Positions 33,588-42,494 of a stretch of DNA of 64,000 nucleotides are shown here, one piece after another. The stretch is from Bradyrhizobium_A sp052115025 (GTDB lineage Bacteria; Pseudomonadota; Alphaproteobacteria; Rhizobiales; Xanthobacteraceae): the NCBI RefSeq assembly GCF_052115025.1, contig NZ_JBFRFW010000003.1:124001-188000 (forward strand). The letters are read 5' to 3'. Numbering within the stretch: the first letter of the stretch is position 1; every line of letters begins with the position of its first letter. The notes below the pieces were generated by a model. The model was not told the origin of the DNA, did no database searches, and was given only the letters and a program-made list of their open reading frames with translations. A program made the position numbers and the translations under genes.

Positions 33588-33866
33588 TCACAGCATGCCG
33601 AGCGCCTGCATGTAGGTCTCCAGGATCGTGTCGTGCTCCTGGCGCTCGTTGGCGTCCTGCTTGCGCAGGCGGATGATGGTCCGCAGCACCTTGACGTCGA
33701 AGCCGTTGCCCTTCGCCTCCGCATAGACGTCGCGGATGTCGTCGGAGATCGTCTTCTTCTCTTCTTCCAGCCGCTCGATGCGCTCGATGATGGCCTTGAG
33801 CTGATCTTTGGCGAAGCGGGTCGCCGGGGCTTCGTCTTCTTCCTTGAGGGCGGCTGAGGTGGCCAT
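33588..33866 (-). CDS. gapR: GapR-type nucleoid-associated protein (DUF2312)
   Basis: The 92-residue protein is helical throughout: FAKDQLKAIIERIERLEEEKKTISDDIRDVYAEAKGNGFDVKVLRTIIRLRK is the DUF2312 signature. In Caulobacter, GapR forms tetramers that clamp overtwisted, AT-rich DNA ahead of replication and transcription. The conserved core is complete here; the first 15 residues are acidic and variable. It stands alone, convergent with the DUF882 gene. Confidence 0.9.
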   Translation of the reverse strand: MATSAALKEEDEAPATRFAKDQLKAIIERIERLEEEKKTISDDIRDVYAEAKGNGFDVKVLRTIIRLRKQDANERQEHDTILETYMQALGML

Positions 33867-34242
33867 CGCAATACTCCCGAATGATACCTGACCGGAACGT
33901 CAGCGGTTCCCTGACCCGGAGCATGCTCCGTGCCGCCTGAGATCACCTTGTCCCGTGGACGTCGTCCAAAGGCCCCGCCCCGTTCGCCGGACACGGCGAC
34001 GGCAGGGCAACTGGAAATGACACTCAAGAGATGGCAGCCCGCCGTCAAGGCGCGTCACGGCTCATCCACAGCGACCCACAGGGAAGTTGCCGGCCACGGC
34101 CCGACCGGCGGCACGACCACGCTCACGGAACCCCGCGACACAGCGCGATGCGCGTGAACCTCCGCCTGCCGCCGCCAGACACACCTAGGCTGCCGGCCCA
34201 GAGGTCAATGGCGGCCGCCAGACCATCGCCCGAGGTGGTGTC
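33867..34242. other. Divergent spacer between gapR and the caspase-like gene
   Basis: No gene is supported in these 376 bases. It must carry the gapR promoter (left) and the caspase-like gene promoter (right). I see no clear operator, hairpin or RNA signature. Confidence 0.35.
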
Positions 34243-35691
34243 ATGCTCCGTTCCGCCCGCCTGCTCCACACCCTTGTGATTGCCGCCATATCCCTGCTGG
34301 GATCACTGTTGGCCGCCCCTGACGCGGCCCATGCCCAGAGCCGTGTGGCTCTGGTGATCGGCCAGTCCGCCTACCGCTCGGTCACCGAGCTGCCCAATCC
34401 CGCCAACGACGCCAGAATGATGGCGCAGCTGCTGACCGATGCCGGCTTCGACGTGATCAGCACCGCCGACCTGTCTCAGACCGACATGCGCACGGCGGTG
34501 AGCAAATTCGCCGGCAAGATTGCCGACACCGGCCCGGACACCATCGCGCTGTTGTTCTATGCCGGCCACGGCCTGCAGATCGACGGCGAGAACTTCCTGG
34601 TGCCTGTCGACGTCGACCCCAAGCGCGAGGCCGACATTCCGCTGCAGGCGGTGCGACTGAACGACGTCCTCAACACGCTCGCCTCGGTGCCGAGCCGGAT
34701 GCGCATCCTGCTGCTCGACGCCTGCCGCAACAACCCGTTCCCGGAGCTGGCCAGGACCGCGGGCCACGGCTTTGCCATGGTCGACGCCAAAGCCAACGCC
34801 GCCGGCACCTTCATCTCCTACTCGACCTCGCCCGGCGCCGAGGCCGAGGACGGCCGCGGCGTCAACAGCCCCTATACCACCGCGCTGCTGAAAGCCGCGC
34901 GCGAGCCCGGCCTCTCCATCGAGGAGACGTTCAAGCGCGTGCGCGTGGCGGTCAACCAGGACACCAGTGGCCGGCAGACGCCGTGGGACAGTTCCTCGCT
35001 GACCGACGCCTTCCGCTTTTTCCCCACCAAGGATCAGAACGACGTCCGGCCGCCGGCGACGCCGACCCGCTCCGCCGATGAATGGAAGAAGCAGTTGCAG
35101 GGCAAGCCGCCGCAGGCCGCCTACGACCTCGTGATCGCCGATGACAGCGTCGAGGCCTATGAAGCCTTCGTCGCGCTGTACGCACAGCCGCCGTTCGCGC
35201 CGCAGGTGCGCGGCCTGCTCGACCGCCGCCGGCACATGATCGCCTGGCAGACCGCGATCTACATCAACACCAGCGCCGGCTTCGAAGCCTACCTGAAGCT
35301 CTATCCCGACGGCGATCTCGCGGCGACCGCACGCAAGCTGATGGAACGGCTGCGCAACCGCCCGCTGCCGGCGAACGCGCTCGCCAATGTGGCGCTCGGG
35401 CCGACCTGCCCGTGCGGCCAGCCCAGCCCGCCGACCAAACAGAAGGCCGATGACGATCGCCCGGCCAAGCGCAGCGTGAAGCGCGCCAAGCGCGACGACG
35501 ACGACACACCGCCGCGCCGCCGTCGCCGGCCGCCGCCCGACGAGGAGGTCGTCTATGAGGCGCCGCCCCGGCCCGTCTATGTGCCTCCGATCGTCGGCGG
35601 CATCGGGATCGGCATCGGCCGCTTCGGCGGTGGCGGCGGCGTCATGCGTGGCGGCGGCGGCACCTATGGCGGTCGCGGCCAGCGCTACTAG
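34243..35691 (+). CDS. Exported caspase-like (C14) protein
   Basis: The 482-residue protein has a signal peptide ending near AAHAQ, then a caspase-fold domain (about 33-260): RVALVIGQSAYRSVTELPNPANDA, catalytic His in LLFYAGHGLQ and catalytic Cys in LLLDACRNNPF, so the His-Cys dyad is intact. A helical middle part (about 280-375), a basic Lys/Arg-rich stretch and a Gly-rich end follow. Bacterial secreted caspase homologues are common in rhizobia but their targets are unknown. It is monocistronic as far as can be seen. Confidence 0.85.
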   Translation: MLRSARLLHTLVIAAISLLGSLLAAPDAAHAQSRVALVIGQSAYRSVTELPNPANDARMMAQLLTDAGFDVISTADLSQTDMRTAVSKFAGKIADTGPDTIALLFYAGHGLQIDGENFLVPVDVDPKREADIPLQAVRLNDVLNTLASVPSRMRILLLDACRNNPFPELARTAGHGFAMVDAKANAAGTFISYSTSPGAEAEDGRGVNSPYTTALLKAAREPGLSIEETFKRVRVAVNQDTSGRQTPWDSSSLTDAFRFFPTKDQNDVRPPATPTRSADEWKKQLQGKPPQAAYDLVIADDSVEAYEAFVALYAQPPFAPQVRGLLDRRRHMIAWQTAIYINTSAGFEAYLKLYPDGDLAATARKLMERLRNRPLPANALANVALGPTCPCGQPSPPTKQKADDDRPAKRSVKRAKRDDDDTPPRRRRRPPPDEEVVYEAPPRPVYVPPIVGGIGIGIGRFGGGGGVMRGGGGTYGGRGQRY

Positions 35692-35765
35692 CGTGTTTTC
35701 GAGCGAAGCATGCCCCGGTGTGCGATCTTAAGGGATCCGCCGCCGTGGTGTAGACTGGCCGTGCG

Positions 35766-36479
35766 ATGGCTCGGGACCCGCGCCGCATGATCGTCCGCCT
35801 CCGCCTCCGGATCGGCCTGGTGCTGCTGCTCCTGCAGCCGGTGCTGCCGTCGCACGCCGCGGTCGATCGGATCGATGTCCCGTCGTCGCCGCCAGCATCC
35901 CCGGCACAGCCTCCACCCGCCACCGAGCAGCCTGCGCTGCCTGCCGAAGGACCGCCACCGACCTTCGATGACAAGGCCGTCGCCGCTGACCCGGCGATCC
36001 GGCAGTTGAGCGGCCGCATCGCGGCCAATCCCGCCGATCGCGCGGTGTGGTACCGGCGCGGCCAGCGCTATGCCGTGCTGGGCGCCTATCATCTGGCGAT
36101 CAAGGATTTCAGCGAAGCCATCCGCCTCAACCCCCGCGACGTCGAGGCCTACAACAACCGCTGCTGGACCCGCACGGTGATGGGCGATCTCGGCGCCGCG
36201 TCGAAGGACTGCGAGGAGGCGCTGCGGCTGCAGCCCGGCTTTGCCGATGCGCTCGACAGCCGCGGGCTGCTCAATCTCAAGAGCGGGCGGGTACACAGCG
36301 CCATCACCGACTTCAGCGCCGCGCTTGCGGTCAATCCGCGCCTCGCCTCGTCGCTGTACGGGCGAGGCCTTGCGAAGCTGCGCGACGGCGCGGTTGCCGA
36401 TGGCGAGCAGGACATCCGCAGCGCGAAGACCATCAACCCGAACATCGCCAACGAATTCGCCAGCTACGGGCTGCGGTGA
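35766..36479 (+). CDS. Exported TPR-repeat protein
   Basis: The 237-residue protein has an N-terminal hydrophobic signal (RLRIGLVLLLLQPVLPSHA), a Pro-rich linker and then three to four tetratricopeptide repeats from about residue 90: AVWYRRGQRYAVLGAYHLAIKDFSEAIRLNP, EAYNNRCWTRTVMGDLGAASKDCEEALRLQP and two more. It is a probable periplasmic scaffold. It follows the caspase-like gene by 74 bases in the same direction, and an OmpA-type gene follows it, so an envelope-related transcript is possible. Confidence 0.82.
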   Translation: MARDPRRMIVRLRLRIGLVLLLLQPVLPSHAAVDRIDVPSSPPASPAQPPPATEQPALPAEGPPPTFDDKAVAADPAIRQLSGRIAANPADRAVWYRRGQRYAVLGAYHLAIKDFSEAIRLNPRDVEAYNNRCWTRTVMGDLGAASKDCEEALRLQPGFADALDSRGLLNLKSGRVHSAITDFSAALAVNPRLASSLYGRGLAKLRDGAVADGEQDIRSAKTINPNIANEFASYGLR

Positions 36480-36604
36480 ACATCGGCGCCGCCGGGCCTT
36501 GAACCGGGCGCTCGCTGGCCGACACCAAGAAGACGACAGCCGAAGGCCGGCGGTTCCGCAGCCGTCCTCCGGGACAGGTCGAACGACGGCATCAGGAGGA
36601 TGCG

Positions 36605-37255
36605 ATGTTGACATCGTTCCGCGCAGCCACATCAGCCCCGCGCCGTGTCGCCATGGCCGGCGGTCTCGTCCTGGCGCTGAGCGGGGGTTATGCCCTGGCC
36701 GGCGACGGCGTAAGCTCCGATCAGATCCTCAACGCCCTGACGGCGAAACCGCGGGTGACGCGCAGCATGGCCGCGCCCCACCCCGATCAGGCCGCAGCGG
36801 CTGCGGAAAGCAAATTCATCGCCAGCCTGCGCAACCGGCCGACGCGTTCGCTGTCGCTGACCGAGCGCGACGAGATCGCGACCATCGCGCGCGACAAGCC
36901 GAACATCGAACTTGAAATCACCTTCGACTACAACTCCGCCGACATCAGCGCGAAGGCGCTGCCCCAGGTCGAGGCGCTCGGCAAGGCACTGTCGGATCCG
37001 GCCTTGAGGGGGGCGACCTTCGTGGTCGCCGGCTACACCGACGCCAGTGGCGGCGAAGCCTACAACCAGGATCTCTCCGAGCGCCGCGCAGATTCGATCA
37101 AGCATGCGCTGGTCGAAAAATACGGCGTCACCGCCGCGGACCTCGTGACCGTGGGATACGGCAAGACCAAGCTGAAGAACCCGGACAATCCCACCGACCC
37201 GGCCAACCGCCGCGTGCAGGTGGTCACCATGACGGACAAGGCGCCCACGCAATAG
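36605..37255 (+). CDS. OmpA-family peptidoglycan-associated protein
   Basis: The 216-residue protein has a signal peptide ending YALAG and a C-terminal OmpA domain (about 95-210): ITFDYNSADISAKALPQVEALGKAL, VAGYTDASGGEAYNQDLSERRADSIKHAL and NRRVQVV. This domain binds meso-diaminopimelate in peptidoglycan. There is no beta-barrel, so it is periplasmic. CAGGAGG lies seven bases before the ATG at 36605. Confidence 0.88.
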   Translation: MLTSFRAATSAPRRVAMAGGLVLALSGGYALAGDGVSSDQILNALTAKPRVTRSMAAPHPDQAAAAAESKFIASLRNRPTRSLSLTERDEIATIARDKPNIELEITFDYNSADISAKALPQVEALGKALSDPALRGATFVVAGYTDASGGEAYNQDLSERRADSIKHALVEKYGVTAADLVTVGYGKTKLKNPDNPTDPANRRVQVVTMTDKAPTQ

Positions 37256-37313
37256 CCCGGGACCACCACGCGCGCGTGCATCGCAACACGTGTCGGATGC
37301 AACCAGCAGCGAT

Positions 37314-37631
37314 CTAGTGCCCCGGATGGCTCTTCTTCATCGCCGCGAGCTGCGCCGGGGTCGCGGCCGCCTGGTATTTATCCTTCCAGGCGTCATAGGG
37401 CATGCCATAGACCGCCTCGCGGCTCGCGTCCTTGGTCAGTGCGACACCACGCTCGTCGGCCGCATCCTTCAGCCAGTTCGACAGGCAGTTGCGGCAGAAC
37501 CCGGCCAGATTCATCAGGTCGATGTTCTGAACGTCGGTGCGCTCCCGCAAGTGCGCCACCAGCCGGCGGAAAGCCGCCGCCTCCAGCTCTGTTCTGGTTT
37601 TGTCGTCGAGCGGGGCGTTGGTATCGGACAT
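37314..37631 (-). CDS. DUF1244 family protein
   Basis: The 105-residue protein is a clear DUF1244 member: AAFRRLVAHLRERTDVQNIDLMNLAGFCRNCLSNWLKDAADERG, with the conserved CRNCLSNWL cysteine pair, and YGMPYDAWKDKYQ. The family is short, helical and of unknown function. It is convergent with the OmpA-type gene (58-base spacer) and divergent from the DUF1036 gene. Confidence 0.9.
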   Translation of the reverse strand: MSDTNAPLDDKTRTELEAAAFRRLVAHLRERTDVQNIDLMNLAGFCRNCLSNWLKDAADERGVALTKDASREAVYGMPYDAWKDKYQAAATPAQLAAMKKSHPGH

Positions 37632-37833
37632 GGCGTGATCCCGAATTGTGACCTGCGTGCCCCCACAGATAAGGAATTGTCACAGATTTTGCCATATCGC
37701 AGGCCAAATCGGTGCGCTGCCTCGCCCAGGGGCGACAATGGCCGGGCCGCGCGACCGAGGAATTGATCGCGATCGCCGTTGACAGGGTCGGTCGGTTACG
37801 CGAAATCAACAATCGATTGATAAATCTGACGAA

Positions 37834-38430
37834 ATGACCGCACCCGATCGTTCGCACCTTGCCCTCGTCCGCCCGCGCGCCGCACAGCATGTGCTGGCGA
37901 TGCTGACGGCTGTGGTGGCGCTTGTCGCGCTGTGCGGCTTCAGCACGCCGGCGGCTGCGGACTTCCGTCTTTGCAACAACACCTCGAGCCGCGTCGGCAT
38001 CGCGCTCGGCTACAAGGATGCCGAGGGCTGGACCACGGAAGGCTGGTGGAACATCTCCGCGCGCAGCTGCGAGACTCTGCTGCGTGGCACGCTTGTCGCA
38101 CGATACTATTACATCTACGCCGTCGACTACGATCGCGGCGGCGAATGGTCCGGGCAGGCGTTTATGTGTTCGCGTGACAAGGAATTCACCATCAAGGGCA
38201 CCGAGGATTGCCTCGCCCGCGGCTACGACCGCACCGGCTTCTTCGAGGTCGACACCGGTGACCAGCGCGCCTGGACCGTGCAGCTGACCGAATCCGCCGA
38301 ACAGCAGAAGCCCGCGCCGGGCTTGCCGGGCCTGCCCAATTCTCCCCCCTCAGGCGGAGCGCCACAGCTCGGTGTGCCGCCCGCGACGCCGGGAATTCCC
38401 CCCGCAGCACCAGGACAGAAACCGCAATGA
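37834..38430 (+). CDS. DUF1036 family exported protein
   Basis: The 198-residue protein has a signal peptide (VVALVALCGFSTPAAA) and one DUF1036 domain: DFRLCNNTSSRVGIALGYKDAEGWTTEGWWNISARSCETLL, with conserved Cys and Trp residues and WSGQAFMCSRDKEFTI. A Pro/Gly-rich tail of about 45 residues follows. The function of DUF1036 is not established. Its last four bases overlap the pyruvate kinase start (ATGA), so the two are translationally coupled, although no metabolic link is known. Confidence 0.88.
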   Translation: MTAPDRSHLALVRPRAAQHVLAMLTAVVALVALCGFSTPAAADFRLCNNTSSRVGIALGYKDAEGWTTEGWWNISARSCETLLRGTLVARYYYIYAVDYDRGGEWSGQAFMCSRDKEFTIKGTEDCLARGYDRTGFFEVDTGDQRAWTVQLTESAEQQKPAPGLPGLPNSPPSGGAPQLGVPPATPGIPPAAPGQKPQ

Positions 38431-39863
38431 GACGCCTGCGGCGCATCAAGATTCTCGCCACCCTCGGCCCGGCCTCCTCCGACAGCGCGACGCTGCGCAA
38501 GCTGTTCGAGGCGGGCGCCGACGTGTTCCGCATCAACATGAGCCACACCTCGCATGACAAGATGCGGGAGCTGGTCACCACCATCCGCAATGTCGAGACC
38601 AGCTATGGCCGGCCGATCGGCATCCTGGTCGACCTGCAGGGCCCGAAGCTGCGGCTCGGCCAGTTCGCCGAGGGCGCGGCCCAGCTCAACAACGGCGAGA
38701 CCTTCACCCTCGATTCCAACCCGGCGCTCGGCGACAAGACCCGCGTGATGCTGCCGCATCCGGAGATCCTCGCGGCACTGCGCCCCGGCCATGCGCTGCT
38801 GCTCGACGACGGCAAGGTGCGGCTGATCGCCGAGGACACCACGCCCGAGCGCGCCATCACCCGCGTGGTGATCGGCGGCAAGATGTCGGACCGCAAGGGC
38901 GTCAGCCTGCCGGACACCGACCTGCCGGTGTCGGCGATGACCTCCAAGGACCGCGCCGACCTCGAAGCCGCCGCGGAAGCCGGCGTCGACTGGATCGCGC
39001 TGTCGTTCGTGCAACGTCCCGACGACGTGGTCGAGGCCAAGAAGCTGACGCGCGGCCGCGCCGCGGTGATGTCCAAGATCGAGAAGCCGCAGGCGATCGA
39101 CCGCCTGCCCGAGATCGTCGAGGTGTCCGACGCGCTGATGGTGGCGCGCGGCGATCTCGGCGTCGAATTGCCGGCCGAGCGCGTGCCCGGCCTGCAGAAG
39201 CAGATCACGCGGCTGGCGCGTCGCGCCGGCAAGCCGGTGGTGATCGCCACCCAGATGCTGGAATCGATGATCCAGTCGCCGGTGCCGACGCGCGCCGAAG
39301 TCTCCGACGTCGCCACCGCGGTGTTCGAGGGCGCCGACGCCATCATGCTGTCGGCTGAATCGGCCGCGGGCAAGTATCCGGTCGAGGCGGTCGCCACCAT
39401 GAACCGCATCGGCGAGGAAGTGGAGCGCGATCCGACCTACCGCTCGGTGATCAGCGCGCAGCGTCCCGATCCGGAAGCGACCGTGGGCGACGCCATCGCC
39501 GACGCCGCGCGGCAGATCGCCGAGACGCTCGACCTCTCGGCACTGATCTGCTGGACCAGCTCCGGCTCGACCGCGCTGCGCGTCGCGCGCGAGCGGCCGA
39601 AGCCGCCGGTGGTGGCGATCACCCCGAACCTGACCACGGGGCGCAAGCTGTCGCTGGTGTGGGGCGTGCATTGCGTGATCGCGGAAGACGCCCACGACCA
39701 GGACGACATGGTGGAGCGCGCCGGCCGCATCGCCTTCCGCGACGGCTTCGCCAAGGCCAGCCAGCGCGTCATCATCGTCGCCGGCGTTCCGCTCGGCCGC
39801 CCCGGCACCACCAACATGGTGCGCATCGCCTCCGTCGGCCCGAACGGCGACGCCAAAGCATAA
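38427..39863 (+). CDS. pyk: Pyruvate kinase
   Basis: The 478-residue enzyme makes pyruvate and ATP from phosphoenolpyruvate. Visible motifs are KILATLGPASSD, FRINMSHTSHD, GPKLRLGQF, the catalytic-lysine region MSKIEKPQAI, GDLGVELP, VIATQMLESMI and VFEGADAIMLSAESAAGKYPVEAV. Length is typical. Its ATG overlaps the DUF1036 stop by four bases, and a strong hairpin follows. Confidence 0.96.
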   Translation: MRRLRRIKILATLGPASSDSATLRKLFEAGADVFRINMSHTSHDKMRELVTTIRNVETSYGRPIGILVDLQGPKLRLGQFAEGAAQLNNGETFTLDSNPALGDKTRVMLPHPEILAALRPGHALLLDDGKVRLIAEDTTPERAITRVVIGGKMSDRKGVSLPDTDLPVSAMTSKDRADLEAAAEAGVDWIALSFVQRPDDVVEAKKLTRGRAAVMSKIEKPQAIDRLPEIVEVSDALMVARGDLGVELPAERVPGLQKQITRLARRAGKPVVIATQMLESMIQSPVPTRAEVSDVATAVFEGADAIMLSAESAAGKYPVEAVATMNRIGEEVERDPTYRSVISAQRPDPEATVGDAIADAARQIAETLDLSALICWTSSGSTALRVARERPKPPVVAITPNLTTGRKLSLVWGVHCVIAEDAHDQDDMVERAGRIAFRDGFAKASQRVIIVAGVPLGRPGTTNMVRIASVGPNGDAKA

Positions 39864-39883
39864 AGCAGGCTTTGCCTGTCATC

Positions 39884-39912
39884 GAACCACGGCGCTCCAC
39901 GCGCCGTGGTTC
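39884..39912. terminator. Bidirectional hairpin between pyk and osmC
   Basis: GAACCACGGCG (39884-39894) pairs perfectly with CGCCGTGGTTC (39902-39912) around a 7-base loop, in the 65-base convergent spacer. It ends close to both stop codons and lacks a long T-run. Confidence 0.65.
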
Positions 39913-39928
39913 ATGCTTCTGATCGTGC

Positions 39929-40354
39929 TCAGCCGACCAATGCGGCGTCGAGCGAGATCTCGGCCTTGAGCAGCTTCGACACCGGGCAGCCGGCCTTGGC
40001 CTTGGCGGCGAGCTCCTGGAAGGTCTTGTCATCGGCGCCCGGAATCTTCGCGCGCAGCGTCAGGTGCACGGCGGTGATGGCGAAGCCGTCGGCGACCTTG
40101 TCGAGCGTCACTTCCGCCGTGGTCTCCATGTGCTCCGCGGTGAGCTTGGCCTCGCCGAGGATCAGCGACAGCGCCATGGTAAAGCAGCCGGCATGCGCGG
40201 CGCCGATCAGCTCTTCCGGGTTGGTGCCCGGCTTGCCCTCGAAGCGACTGGCGAAGCCATAGGGATAGGCGTTGAGTGCGCCGCTCTTGGTGGAGATGGC
40301 ACCCTTGCCGTCCTTGATGCCGCCGCTCCAGACGGCCGAACCGTGTGTCTTCAT
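39929..40354 (-). CDS. osmC: OsmC-family peroxiredoxin
   Basis: The 141-residue protein reduces organic hydroperoxides. It has the OsmC signatures GTNPEELIGAAHAGCFTMALSLIL with the peroxidatic Cys, and the second Cys in AAKAGCPVSKLLKA. KTHGSAVWSGGIKDGKGAISTKSGAL is a typical OsmC N-terminus. The ATG at 40354 has AAGGAG seven bases upstream, which settles the start against a longer frame. Confidence 0.9.
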   Translation of the reverse strand: MKTHGSAVWSGGIKDGKGAISTKSGALNAYPYGFASRFEGKPGTNPEELIGAAHAGCFTMALSLILGEAKLTAEHMETTAEVTLDKVADGFAITAVHLTLRAKIPGADDKTFQELAAKAKAGCPVSKLLKAEISLDAALVG

Positions 40355-40470
40355 GTCCAACTCCTTGTGCTGTGGCGGCCCGTCGAGAACCGGCGGCCCG
40401 CCTGTCGCATGATCGTCGATGGATATGTCAGCTTGATGCGCGCGCATCTTGCACGCGCGGAGCGTCCGGC

Positions 40471-41442
40471 TCAAGGCTCGGCGAACTGGCGAACCGGGGC
40501 GAGTTCCGCGACCATGGCCTCGACCGCCTCGATCACCAGGTCCGGCGCGGCGTTCTGGACCATGTGGCCGACGCCTGCGAGTTCGACCAGTTGCGCGTGC
40601 GGCACGGCCGCGACGAAGGCGCGGGCATGCACGTTGATCGGCACGATGGTATCTGCATCGCCGGCGATCACCGTGGTCGGCACCGCGATCTCACTGTAAC
40701 GGCCGACCTGCGCGATCACACTGGCCTTGAGCGTGACACGGTCGTGCGCATTGGCGAGGAATTCGGACGGACGCAGCAGCAGCGCCAGCGCGGCCTCGCC
40801 GACATATCGCGCGGGCATCGCCTGCGGCTCGAAAGCGGAGCGTGCGCCCGGCTCGAGAACCGGCAATCCCGCCGGCAGCGCCATGGTGCGCGCGAACAGC
40901 GGTCCGACGACCGGCACTGTCGCCAGCGTATCGTGCCAGGCGACGCCGCTGCCACGCCAGGGATGGGTGACAGGCGCCAGCATCACCAGCCCTGCGACGC
41001 GGTCGGGATGGTTGAGCGCCATTGCCGGCCCCAGCGTGCCGGCCAGCGAATGCACCACAAAGATCGCGCGCGTGATGCCGAGCTTGCCAAGCGCCTCGTC
41101 GATCATCGCGGCGTGGATCACCGGGGTCGCATCGTCGAGACGCTCCCGAACGCTGAAGCCGTGCCCCGGCCGGTCGATCAGGATCACGCGGTGGCGCCGG
41201 GCCAGCCGGTCGCCGAGCGGCAACCGCATCGACTGCAGGTTCGAACTCGCGCCATGCACCAGCACCAGCGGCAGGCCGGCGTCGTGCGGCCCGATGTCGA
41301 CGACATGCAAGCGCCCGCCAGCCACCTCGATCAGGCGCCCCGCCGGGCGATAGATCCGTTCGATGACGGCCACGCCAATCCACGTGATCAGCGCCAGCAC
41401 GACCAGCGCGACCGCAACCCACACCCCAATCATCGAGATCAT
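40471..41442 (-). CDS. Membrane-anchored alpha/beta hydrolase
   Basis: The protein is about 323 residues. One N-terminal membrane helix (VWVAVALVVLALITWIGVAVI) precedes an alpha/beta hydrolase: oxyanion VLVHGASSN, nucleophile elbow VVHSLAGTLG, acid AGDADTIVP and His in GVGHMVQNA, so the triad is complete. It resembles the general MhpC/haloalkane dehalogenase-like group; no substrate can be named. The start is uncertain: ATGs at 41442 and 41433 both work, and the frame extends further to 41559 without a better signal. Confidence 0.78.
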   Translation of the reverse strand: MISMIGVWVAVALVVLALITWIGVAVIERIYRPAGRLIEVAGGRLHVVDIGPHDAGLPLVLVHGASSNLQSMRLPLGDRLARRHRVILIDRPGHGFSVRERLDDATPVIHAAMIDEALGKLGITRAIFVVHSLAGTLGPAMALNHPDRVAGLVMLAPVTHPWRGSGVAWHDTLATVPVVGPLFARTMALPAGLPVLEPGARSAFEPQAMPARYVGEAALALLLRPSEFLANAHDRVTLKASVIAQVGRYSEIAVPTTVIAGDADTIVPINVHARAFVAAVPHAQLVELAGVGHMVQNAAPDLVIEAVEAMVAELAPVRQFAEP

Positions 41443-41616
41443 CCGGCGCTTCACACCTCGAGATACGGCCCAATCAACCGATGGTTTCCGCCCCACGCCC
41501 CATCGGCGCGCGAAACACCGTCGACAGCGATCTGTCTGCTGGAATGGCGGATCTGACATTCGCTTCAGTCACAAAGGGGCCTGCCGCAACGTGATGCGAA
41601 TGTGAGAACAGGGACA

Positions 41617-42255
41617 CTAGATATCCCGCCCCTCGACCTTCTCGGCCAGCCCCTTGACGAGATCGGGGACTTTCTCCAGCCGGGGGTTGAGGGCCAGCGC
41701 CTGGCGGAACGCGGCAAGCGCGTGCTTGTCGTCGCCATACTCCTGCATGATCATGCCAAGCCCCGCCAGCGCGCCGAAATGGCGCGGCTCGCGGGCGAGC
41801 ACCTGGCGGATGTCCAGCAGCGCATGGACGTAGTCGTTCTTCAGGTAATAGACCGTCGCCCGCCGGTTCCAGCCCTCGATATACTCAGGCCGCAGCTTGA
41901 CCACCGCATCGAGCAGCTTCAGCGCGACGTCGAGCTGTTTCGTCTCGATGGCGGCGCTGGCCCGTGCCATCAGCAGCGCGGCGGTATCGCTGGGGGTAGA
42001 CGACCAGATCGCCCAGATCCGCGCCTCGACATGCCTGGCGCTGGCCTCGTCGGGCGCAACCTTGAGGGCGCCGAACAGGAAATCGAGATTTCTGGTCTTG
42101 TCGCCGCCGACACGCGGCAGCTCCTTGGGAGGCTCAGGCAGCTTGGCCGTGGGCGGACCGAGCTGCGGCCGCTGGGCGACGGCGGGCGCGGCTCCAATCA
42201 TCGCGACGACGGCCGTCGCGGCGAGTACACGCATTGCCATGGACAGGTTAGCCAT
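41617..42255 (-). CDS. Exported TPR-repeat protein
   Basis: The 212-residue protein has a signal peptide ending APAVAQ, then a helical region with tetratricopeptide repeats: LDVALKLLDAVVKLRPEYIEGWNRRATVYYLKNDYVHALLDIRQVLAREPRHFGALAGLGMIM and EYGDDKHALAAFRQALALNP. It is probably a periplasmic scaffold. Family members often sit close to L36 and pyruvate kinase in related genomes, but no function is known to me. Confidence 0.82.
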   Translation of the reverse strand: MANLSMAMRVLAATAVVAMIGAAPAVAQRPQLGPPTAKLPEPPKELPRVGGDKTRNLDFLFGALKVAPDEASARHVEARIWAIWSSTPSDTAALLMARASAAIETKQLDVALKLLDAVVKLRPEYIEGWNRRATVYYLKNDYVHALLDIRQVLAREPRHFGALAGLGMIMQEYGDDKHALAAFRQALALNPRLEKVPDLVKGLAEKVEGRDI

Positions 42256-42331
42256 GGGGGAAGTCTAGACGTGCTTTTTCGCACTGCAAAGCGCGACAGC
42301 GTCAAACAGGCGTGATGTGGACAACCCAGGA

Positions 42332-42350
42332 CTCCGGCAGATCACCGGAG
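42332..42350 (-). terminator. Weak hairpin after rpmJ
   Basis: CTCCGG (42332-42337) pairs with CCGGAG (42345-42350) around a 7-base loop, 19 bases after the rpmJ stop. No T-run follows. Confidence 0.3.
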
Positions 42351-42368
42351 CACGGCGTCGACGCTCAA

Positions 42369-42494
42369 TCAGCCCTGGCGGGCCTTGAAACGGCGCTGGA
42401 CCTTGTTGATCACGTAAACCCGGCCCTTGCGACGGACCAGACGGTTGGCGCGGTGGCGGCCACGCAGCGACTTCAGCGAATTACGGACCTTCAT
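42369..42494 (-). CDS. rpmJ: 50S ribosomal protein L36, zinc-free form
   Basis: The 41-residue protein begins MKVRNSLKSLRGRHRANRL and ends with RRFKARQG. It is L36 of the zinc-independent (C-minus) type: the four zinc-ligand positions (Cys3-His) of the zinc form are absent. Length equals the usual 41 residues. It stands alone here, away from the main ribosomal-protein operons, as in other Rhizobiales. Confidence 0.93.
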   Translation of the reverse strand: MKVRNSLKSLRGRHRANRLVRRKGRVYVINKVQRRFKARQG

